A stretch of DNA of 64,000 nucleotides from Castanea sativa (lineage: Eukaryota > Streptophyta > Magnoliopsida > Fagales > Fagaceae): the NCBI RefSeq assembly GCF_040712315.1, contig NC_134015.1, positions 48,701,964 to 48,765,963 of the forward strand, read 5' to 3'. How positions within the stretch are numbered: the stretch's first letter is position 1; each line of letters starts with the position of its first letter. The notes below the pieces were generated by a model. The model was not told the DNA's origin. It was given only the letters and a program-made list of their open reading frames with translations, and ran no database searches. Positions 1 through 8,704 of the stretch are shown in pieces. A program made the translations under genes and the position numbers.

Positions 1-1775
1 TAAATGGTGATTTCCCTCCAAGTTCCAAAGTTACCGGCTTCATATTGCTTTTGGTTGCCAATTCAAGAACAAATTTTCCTGTCTCTGTTGATCCAGTGAA
101 AGCAAGCTGTGCATAAGAAATTACTGAGAGTTCAGGAGGCATTCAAGCAATGACCAGAATATACAATATGAGAATGTGTTCTGGATTGTTAGTATTCCCC
201 CTAATCGTTTCAATATTTGATGGAATACCAAAGAGATATCATAATTGATTGCTAAACACCCTTACAAGAAATTTTTATCTTACTTGAGAGGCAAATTACA
301 TCTAATAGGAATGCAATATTAAACATCTTAACCCCAAGGGTTCAGCTGAAGACCATGCCTCATGAAGTGGACGTCACTGGTTGGAGTCTTCTCCATCTAA
401 CCCCTTAAGGCTAATAAATCACTTGAACCAAAAGAACTTTTTAGACTACCTTATCCACATCCATATGACTGGCAAGAGCTGCACCAGCAGTTGGACCATA
501 ACCAGGGATCACATTTAGAACACCTGGAGGAAGTCCAGCCTGTCACAAAGATCATATGATCAGAATAAGTGATAAAGAGAGCAGCTTATGTGCAGAAAAG
601 TTGAGTTCAGAGATAAAACCTCGATGTAAAAAGAACAAAAGTTTATCTACCTCATGCAATAGCTTTGCTGCAACTAGAGCAGTCAATGGTGTCTGCTCTG
701 CTGGTTTCAATACAATGGTGTTGCCACATGCTAATGCAGGCCCAACCTTCCAAGAAAACATGAGGAGAGGAAAATTCCATGGAATAATCCCACCCGCAAC
801 ACCAATAGGTTCATGCAAGGTTTGCATATGGAATGGTCCGTTAGCTGGAACTGTGAGACCATGGATCTTATCCGCCCACCCTAAAATTTTCACATATAGA
901 AATCTTAGAAAACTTACAAAAATCGACAGAATGAAACGAACAATCAAAATATATAATGCTGAAGATGAACTATATCTATAGATTTACCAGCATAGTATCT
1001 CATTAGGCGTATCACCATTGGAATTTCATCTGTAGCAGCCTGTTGATATGGCTTCCCACTGTCCCAAGCCTCAAGGGCTGCAAGTTCATCATTGTGCTGC
1101 TCAAGCAAATCCGCAAAGCGCAAAAGTATTTTTTGCCTTTCCTGGATATTGTTTAAAATTTTTATTTTAAAAAAAAAATCAATTATATGGATTGTAGACT
1201 GTATTTTTGTTCTACATCAAATAAAAGGTGAAAAATAAGAAGCACGGACTGGGCATTTCCCAATGGTGTTGATGAGGCCATTGCTGTCTGCAAATGTCTG
1301 GGTCGGCGGGTACAATTTCTGGAAGGATTCCCTGGTTGAGAGATTCTGCCATTGAAAGTGAATAGTGACAGGATATCCATGATACATCTGTGTGTCTGTG
1401 AATAGTACCGTCGGCATTTGTTACCCAATGGACATCTGGAGGGTGGACAATTCCTTCTGCTTGAACATTATTTTTGGAATTTAGCTTTGCAACTATACAT
1501 AAGGAATAGTTACATAAGCAGTCATCTTTGGCCATGGTCCTTCATCAAATGCCTTGCGAGCAGCAGCAACTGCTCGATTTATATCTTCAACACCACCTTC
1601 AGCAACATTGGCAATCACTTCCCCTGTCCTGGGATCCAATGTCTGAAAAGTTTTCCCTGAGACCAAATGTATACATAGTAGCATACATCAGAATAATAAG
1701 AATATGATGTGTCTGAGGATACCATATTACCTAAAGTTTGAGGTTAAAAATATAGTGATTTATGGTATGATTTAA

Positions 1776-1835
<60 letters not shown>

Positions 1836-2013
1836 AATTATACATGCATTCAATTTTTTTTTTTGAATTTGCAAGCTTATCTTATGGAATGATGAAGTAC
1901 CATTTGGGTCCAAACTCATCTACATTACCTGATGCTGCATCGACAAATTTCCCATCAATCAAATGCTGGGTATATTTTACTTGAACCGATGGCTTAATTG
2001 GAACCTCAGACAT
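1..2013 (-). CDS. Aldehyde dehydrogenase, family 2 (ALDH2B-like), copy A, 3' part outside window
   Basis: NAD-dependent oxidation of aldehydes to acids. Exons on the minus strand, in coding order: 1929-2013 (exon reaches 2041), 1514-1656, 988-1141, 651-880, 450-539 and 1-106, all with GT-AG borders. The exons encode the N-terminal half: the MSEVPIKP start, [57 protein letters not shown], the NAD-binding FTGSTETGK and the LELGGKSPF motif with the general-base Glu. The catalytic Cys exon lies left of position 1. Relative to copy B it has one base fewer in the A-run just before the ATG, so the upstream reading GKTTTSLSK is out of frame here. The ATG at 2013 is used because the frame is open and matched in both copies from there. 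No transit peptide is visible, so a cytosolic form is inferred. An intron carries 253 bases missing from copy B. Confidence 0.85.
1246..1498 (-). other. 253-bp segment in an ALDH intron present only in copy A
   Basis: In copy B (about 11088-11093) the flanks join directly, with a single A in place of these bases. The segment is markedly less AT-rich than the intron around it. On the minus strand it reads open for the whole length in one frame, and a second frame is also largely open. I recognise no protein in either frame. It has no inverted termini and no clear target duplication. It may be a captured exon or filler DNA gained by A, or a deletion in B. Confidence 0.55.
1777..1833. repeat. 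(TA)n(GA)n compound microsatellite
   Basis: About 12 TA units followed by about 16 GA units inside an ALDH intron. Copy B (about 11368-11387) has a shorter TA run and no GA tract, so the locus is variable between the duplicates. Confidence 0.9.
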
Positions 2014-2510
2014 TCTTTGCTCAAGCTAGTGGTAGTCTTACCTGACAAGGAAATAACATTCAACCAATAAAAAAGCATTATCACAAAACCCAAAACAAAG
2101 GAACGACAGAACATTTCTAATTGTTTTAAACATTTCTAAATTCCCAAGTTTATTTATTTTCAAAATTCGATTTCTTGTTTTTGCTAAAAGTATTGTAGCT
2201 TAACTCACATATTCTGGTGATTTTAATGACGGCCGCAAAATTCAAATACCCCTCCCCAATTATTGAATTATAATATTGAAAAACAAAAAAAACTTATTCA
2301 ATGTGCTTAGTCCATTTAGCATATAGTATATATGTATAATGTGATTTTCAATATACAAAACCTTAACCTGAACTAGATCTTAACCAAAAAAACGTAGAAT
2401 ATCACAATCAAACAATTACAATAAGACACTCACACTTGACTCTCTTTCTCTGTGTGATAGCTTGATACAAAACTCAAATTGCTATATATTTACGTGTGTG
2501 TGTCAGTGTG

Positions 2511-2518
2511 TTTATATA
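2511..2518 (-). promoter_or_regulatory. Putative TATA box of ALDH copy A
   Basis: TATATAAA on the minus strand lies about 500 bases upstream of the ATG. It is followed by a CT/AC-rich leader. An acceptor (ccttgtcag) just before the coding exon implies an intron in the 5' UTR. The same arrangement is kept in copy B. No transcript evidence is available. Confidence 0.4.
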
Positions 2519-2867
2519 CCTATCAGTTGGGCACAAATGAATGATTCTAGATGATTTCTACAACTTTATCTTTGTCTAATAATAGTACATACTACCTAGA
2601 TGTACTACTATCTATCTCCAAAAAAAAAAAAAAAAAAAAAAAAAAGAAAGAGATGAGAAGTGTGACGCATCAAAAACGCCAAAATAATTGAAACTTTTTT
2701 TTTAATGAGCATTAACTATTTATAATAATTTTATTAAAGAATTATCAAAAGTTGAACCCACCGTGGGTTTCTGTATATTATTATTATATATTTTTTTAGT
2801 TTAAATGTTTATTTATTTATTATGTTTGTTTATTACATAGATTGTAGCATTGTAGTATTATTATTAC

Positions 2868-3304
2868 GAATAATACTAGAATTACAAATTATTTTATAAT
2901 TTTTTTATTTTACAAATTGATGATGTAGTGAGTGATTATTGGTAAATAAAAATGTGATATTAATGATAAGTATAGATAAAAACCAATAAGAGGTTAGCTA
3001 CATTAAGAGTGTTTGTTTGGAAGTGAAATAGGGTGGATGAAAAATTTTGGAGAGAAAATGAGAAAGAAAACTTTTTTGGAGTGTGTTCGGTTGGATAGGG
3101 AGAAAGGAAAATAAACAGTGGAGCCTAGATATTTTATTCTCTGGCATACGAAAAAGTTCTCTCTAAAATGAAGAGAAAATAAAAGAGAAAATGTTTGGAC
3201 AAAAAACTTCTTTTACTAACGTGCTCTGGATACTGTTCTTTTTTTTTTTTTCGTGCTTTCTTTACTGTTTTGTCTTTGTTTTTTTAACGTGTCAGCTGTT
3301 TCCC

Positions 3305-3353
<49 letters not shown>

Positions 3354-3733
3354 TTTTCCTTTAGTTTTTTTTTGTCCTTTTCCTTTTTCTTATTCTTTTT
3401 TATATAAATTTCCTTCTTTATCTTTTTTTTTTTTTTTTTGTCCTCTGTACACTTTGGTTTTATTTTTTTTGTTGATCTGTATTTTTTTTTATTTGTTATT
3501 TTTTTATCTATTAGGGGCATGAAAGTAAATTTACACAAACTATATTTTTTATCCCTTCACTTTTTTACTCTCAAATCAAACACCATAAGAGAAAACTAAA
3601 ATTTTTTCTATCTTCTCACTTTTCTATCGTCTTTCCATTGTCTATCCTCCCACTTTTCGACCCCTCTAACCAAACGAACCCTAACATTTTGCAAAAATGT
3701 TGTAAAATAGTTTGTAACTGTAATATTACTCTA
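2868..3733. mobile_element. Old MITE (TIR element) split by a second MITE, copy A
   Basis: The left end (aatactagaattacaaatta...) and the right end, read in reverse (taatattacagttacaaacta...), form imperfect terminal inverted repeats. The outer element is interrupted at 3007-3681 by a Harbinger-like MITE. Flanking TATTATTA-type sequence could be an 8-bp target duplication, but it is too simple to be sure. Confidence 0.5.
3007..3681. mobile_element. Harbinger/Tourist-like MITE, copy A
   Basis: Termini resemble GAGTGTTTGTTTGG on the left and, inverted, GGGTTCGTTTGGTTAGAG on the right. Both ends are flanked by TAA (3004-3006 and 3682-3684), the 3-bp target typical of PIF/Harbinger. The interior is T-rich with a TA run and no transposase. 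The long T-rich frames on either strand are low-complexity artefacts. Confidence 0.65.
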
Positions 3734-4081
3734 TTATTATTAAATAGTTATGGACAAATAAATAAAATAATAAATTAACGAGAAAAGGCTAATCCAAACT
3801 ACATCGACAAAGACTTTTACTACTGCTATGAAACACTTATAAATAGAGCTAATTAATGTGACTAATACCAGCTTAACAAGAGGTAATAAATAGGTGTTTG
3901 AATTATTATTTTATATAATTAATACTTATATAATAAAATTTAGAACATCCATAAATGTTAAGTTTTTTTTTAATTTGCAATATAAAAAATTTAAATTGTA
4001 AATTATGATAAGCCTATATGTGAGGTGGTGAACTAATTTAAGAATTTTATGAATTTTGGTTGTGCTAATAGAAGGACTATT

Positions 4082-4726
4082 CACTACAAAAAACGCGCGC
4101 TATAGCCGCGTTTTTTAGCCGCGTTTATAAAAAAACGCGGCTATACCTGACCTATAGCCGCGTTTAAAAGAAACGCGGCTATAGACCAAACCTATAGCCC
4201 CGTTTCCTAGAAACGCGGCTTCAGACCCAACCTATAGCTGCGTTTTGTTAAATGCGGCCATAGGTTAGGTCTAAAGCCGCGTTTCTAGTACCTTGAGCTG
4301 CGTTTTACGTCCGGACTATAGCCGCGTTTATCAAAACGCAGCTATAGGTCCAGACAAAAATATTTTTTTTATAGGGTGCTATGTATAGTAGAACAAATTT
4401 TTTTTATAAGGGAGGGTTATAGCCGCGTTTCACAAAAACGCGACTATAGGTCCAGTCAAATAAAATATATATTTTAAAAAGATGACTTGTATATCCAAAT
4501 AATTTTTTTTTTTTTTAATATAAGGGGGGGCTATAGCCACGTTTTTAAAAACGCGGCTATAGGTCCAGTCGAATAATATATATATTTTTTAAAAGGATGA
4601 CCTGTGCATCCGAATAAATTTTTTTAGTCTAAGGGAGGGGCTATAGCCGCGTTTTAGGCTGGGGTTGTAAACGCGGCTTCAGGTCTATAGCCACGTTTTC
4701 AAGGTCTAGACCCCTTTTTTGTAGTG
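4082..4726. mobile_element. Non-autonomous CACTA (En/Spm) element, copy A, internally deleted
   Basis: It starts CACTACAAAAAA and ends TTTTTTGTAGTG, and is flanked by the 3-bp duplication ATT (4079-4081 and 4727-4729), the standard CACTA signature. The interior is made of subterminal repeats: tatagccgcgttt facing aaacgcggctata, many times over. It includes three tandem units of about 110 bp that begin ggtccag. Copy B of the same insertion is 1664 bp. Here 1019 bases are missing between 4656 and 4657, with the shared triplet TTA at the joint. No transposase is encoded. Confidence 0.9.
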
Positions 4727-5370
4727 ATTTGATTAGTCAGCCAACTCAGTGCTAAGACCGTTTATCAAAAAACTCTAAGACCGATTATCTAGAGGTTAAT
4801 GGTGGGGATACCGATTATCTAGACGTTGATGGCGGGGATCGGTGTGAAGGTTGTAATAATAGTATCACTAAACTTATGTGGAATTTTGTGTAGGATATGG
4901 TTTTTCTATTTTAAAGGTTTGTTTTAACAATGCTTGGATTCTTCTTTAAAAAAAATATTAAATAAAATAAATAAATAACGCACACACACTCACACCAATG
5001 CTTGGATAAAATGGGAGTATGAATCACATCATAATTAGTGGGTTTTGGATGAGACTTAAGAGTAAATTTATGGACAATTATCCTATTCCTATCCAAATTA
5101 TGATGAATACCAAATATTTTAGTAACTTCTGATTTAGAGCTTTGACTTTCTTAAAAAAAAAAAAAAGTAATCTTATTATACCGGTTTTTTGCATGCAAAG
5201 AATAGGTAATGAATTCACTTCTTTCTCCACACACACACACACACACAAATCATTTGTTTCACTTTTCGGTAATTAGAAATTAAATTATATTGTTGCCACT
5301 ATAATGTCTCAATTCAATTGAAAAAGAAAAGGCTTTTATTAACAAGAGCCAAGCCACTATTGTTAAGGTT

Positions 5371-5769
5371 ACAATGTTTTTTTACAAAATTAGTTGTAAT
5401 CATAGGCTACAACTTTACTTAATAAAATAAACATTACTTCATATTTTGAAAATCTAACTATTGAATTGCATGTTCTTTACACTCTTACATGTCAAGTTTT
5501 GGGTCAATCGGATATTATTTACTATATAATCTATAAACTTATATTTTATGCATAATATTTTAAACTATATAAACTTGCAATTTAAACAATTTATTGATGA
5601 CATAACTATTAATCTTTAATTTTCTGAAAATTTTGCAAGTATGGAGAATATAAGAAGAGGATGTAATCCAATGGTAGATTTGTTAAACTTTACCATTAAT
5701 AAAAAGATATTAAGTAAGGTTGTAGCCTATTATTGTAGCCTAAATAGGCTATAACCAATTTTATAATTA
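5371..5769. mobile_element. 400-bp TIR element (dispersed family), copy A
   Basis: A palindromic-ended repeat with termini like ttacaaa(c/a)ttagttgta on the left and their complement on the right. Members of the same family lie at about 15941-16319, 42056-42443 and 45245-46623. It has no coding capacity. The superfamily is not clear from the ends. Confidence 0.6.
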
Positions 5770-5793
5770 AATTTTGTCCTTTATAAAATAAAA

Positions 5794-7287
5794 CTAGTAA
5801 TTGTCTCATGCGTTGCAATATTTTTTTTAATAATTTTTTTTTTCAATTATTATTGTTGTTGTTATTGTTGTTGATGCATAAAAACTCGTATGCAAATATA
5901 GTTATTTAAAAATATTGTGGAGAAGTAATAATTGTAAATAACTAAAAGATAACTATAATGAAGGATTATTTTTTAAAAAGAAGTTATAATCAAGAAAAGC
6001 AAAATGGCTTGAGAAAATTACATGTGCTATCATTGCATGCATCCTCATATTTTCATTTCAAAATTAATTACATACTAGTTAAATTCCCGTGACATGCACA
6101 ATTTGATCATAAATTTATAAAACATAATTTTTTTTTTGTTTTGAAAAAGATACTTATTATATTTCATTTTGCAAATAGCTATAATTTATTTACTCTTGTG
6201 GTCAATCTACATTCCACCTTTGCACTCAAGGGCCAATCTCCTCTACTTCAAGTAGTTTTTTTTTTTTTTTTTCCCCATGAAAACAATCTTACAAAGATCT
6301 TATTGATTCTTATCAAAAAATCAATAAGATTTTTCAATGGCAAAAAAATAAATAAATAAAAAAAGATTTATTTTCTTTATTTTTTACTTTATTCTTTTCC
6401 TTAGACTTTAAACCTCCATAGTTCTCATCTAACATATCAAATTCTAATAGACATTGTTCATGTAATAGAATTGCTATATAATGAGATGATTGTATATCTA
6501 ATGGAGTTGCAATATACCTAGTTTTTTAAGTGGGTTTTGTTACCCAAATAATAATAAAGGACATTAAAAATAGTTTTTACTTTTGAGAGAATATTTTATT
6601 ATTGAATAATCATTTTCTTAAATTATATTTATTAGATACTATAATTCAATTTAATCAAATCGTACTAAAAATCTCATTAAATACATATATTTAAAAAGCT
6701 TATAATTATTAACTTAGCTAAGACTTATTGTGGTGTATTTAAATGTTTGAATTTGGTAAAGGGGCTTATAAAAAATAAGAGACTCTTTTATTTTTTTTAG
6801 GTAAAGGTTAATAATTTGTATTTATTATAATATAGAAGTATTTTTTTATTTTCAAAAAAATAAAAATGATAAAATTTAGAGATAAGCGGTAACTATAATT
6901 TTTTTTTTTTTTTTGAACATGTATTTGAAAGTAGTGTAGTGATATAGAGAAAAGTTTGGGTAGGAAAAATAAGATGAACATGAGGGGAAAGAAGGCTAAA
7001 TTTTAGGAGTTCTCTTAGTTTTTAATTTTTTAAATTGGGGGTGTTTTACTTTTATTCGGATGAATTAAGAATAAAAAATGCTAAATTTTAGGGAATAAAA
7101 AGATGAACAAGAAGGGGAAAAAATCTTAAATTTTAGGAGTTCTTTTTTTTAATCCAAAATAAAATTTGTTATTTGACATTTATGATCCTATTTTTAAGAG
7201 AAGTTACATTTCATTAATGAGAATATTTTTGAATCACATAAATGTCCAATTCAAAAAAAATGAATCCTCTTATATATATAGTATAGA
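5794..7287 (-). mobile_element. Helitron remnant, copy A (minus strand)
   Basis: On the minus strand it begins TCTATACTATATATATA (at 7287) and ends CTAG (at 5794), sitting between A and T as Helitrons do. A GC-containing palindrome remnant precedes the CTAG end. A second Helitron-like 3' end (CTAG at 6075, preceded by gtgcatgtcacgggaattta on the minus strand) lies inside, so two related insertions may be nested. There is no Rep/helicase coding sequence. Confidence 0.65.
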
Positions 7288-7614
7288 TAGACATAGATAA
7301 TAAAGTATAAACTTTTGTGTCTATCCATCTAGCAAAATAATAAAGCATGCATCTATTGAAAGACAATTTATGTACATGTAAGGTGTAATCATATTTTAGA
7401 GACCATATATTTCCGGTACATTAAAAATTAACCTTTTCAATTGACTAAGGGTGTGGGTCATGTCATGGTAACCACTTTTTTAAATTTTTGGTATCCTAAA
7501 ACTTCAAAAACCTGGAATGGACATGTGTCCACCATGAAATTAAAGTCTAACCAGGGAATTAAACTTTAATTTCGGTGCTAGCATTGAATCCATACATGTC
7601 CACCATTTTCCTGG

Positions 7615-8050
7615 CACTATAGTACCTAAAAACGCCACTATAGCCTGTTTGGGCTATAGCGGCATTTTCTATTGTGGTGGTTACAAACGTCACTATTGTA
7701 AGACGAGGGCCTGTGCTGGTGTTCATAAAACGCCACTATAGGCCCTTTAAAAATAAAAAAATAAAAAATCGAATTTTTTAAAAGAGTAACATATTCCTAG
7801 AATATTCGGTTATAAAAGTATAAAATAAAATGACCTATAGTGGTGTTTTATGAACGCCACTATAAGTCCTTTTAGACTCAAGACTTATAGTGGCATTTTT
7901 AAAACGCTACTATAAGCCCAATGTTATACCGCGGTTATTGATAAGTCTATAGCAATGTTTTTATAAAATGCCACTATAGGGTATCTATAGTGGCATTTTT
8001 CATGAACACCACTGAGAAAAACGCCATTATAGGCAGCTTTTTTTATAGTG
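7615..8050. mobile_element. CACTA-like element with acgccactatag arrays, copy A
   Basis: The ends are CACTATAG and, inverted, CACTATAAAAAAA. The interior repeats aacgccactata and tatagtggcgttt in opposite orientations, a different subterminal motif from the element at 4082. Flanking triplets (TGG and TTG) do not match exactly, so the target duplication is uncertain. It is inserted into a sequence related to the leader of the downstream Copia element. Confidence 0.5.
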
Positions 8051-8190
8051 TTGTAACATTGGAAATCTCATCTTCAATATAAAGAAGAAATGTAAAGTAA
8101 ATAGAAGGTGCCTGGAAGAGTTAAAAGATCAATAAAGAGTATAGAAGAAGTGATCAAGAAAAAAATTCAACAATATATACACAAACAATC

Positions 8191-8365
8191 TAAAGCTTCT
8201 AACCAAGTAATTAAACTTTAATTTCATGTGTGCTAGTATGGGATCCATACTTATCCACCGTTCTCACTATAGCAAAAACGGTATCAATAGAAATCTCATC
8301 TTCGATATAAGGAGCAAATGTAATGCTCATAAAAGGTGCCTGGAAGAGATAAAGGAGTATAGAAG
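8191..8365 (+). repeat. Copia-leader-related repeat unit 2, copy A
   Basis: This stretch (taattaaactttaatttc...gtgcctggaagag...) repeats, with changes, the sequence on either side of the CACTA-like element at 7540-7614 and 8051-8190. The same pair of units recurs in copy B, where unit 2 leads into the Copia gag. Here the unit stops at 8365, where an unidentified inserted element begins. Confidence 0.5.
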
Positions 8366-8704
8366 CTGGGATGCACGGACGTGGCAAAATGGCCACCGCA
8401 TCCACGTCCAACGTGGCTTGACATGGCGATGTGCAAGGGATGCTGCTGCTTGCACATCAGTGAAGCGTCCAGTTTTTTTTTTTTTTTTTCGTTTTTCGAC
8501 TTGTATCGACTCAGGCTGACTCGCATCGATTTTTGGGCCGAATCAGTCCGTATTGGCCAAAACTACCGATACATGCCAATATTAAAAAAAAAAGGTGCAA
8601 AACGCACCGTTTTGGACGAAATAACAAAACCCTAACTAATCTAACCCGATTCATTCTTCTCATCTTCAGCTCTCTCTCAATCGTCTCTGTGCTCTCTGTC
8701 TCTA
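8366..8704. mobile_element. Left part of an unidentified ~1-kb inserted element, truncated by the duplication junction
   Basis: It matches the first part of the element at 18909-19911 (starts ctgggatgcacggacg) and stops at the joint with the next duplication unit. GC-rich islands (tggccgcc-type) alternate with T-runs. No coding sequence is recognised. Confidence 0.5.

Noticed and set aside
556..981. Plus-strand frames opposite ALDH exons
   Set aside because: Antisense shadows of the real minus-strand exons; the encoded text matches nothing while the minus strand matches ALDH.
3253..3538. Overlapping hydrophobic or Lys-rich open frames on both strands
   Set aside because: They translate T- and TA-runs inside a MITE; low complexity, no start context, no homology.
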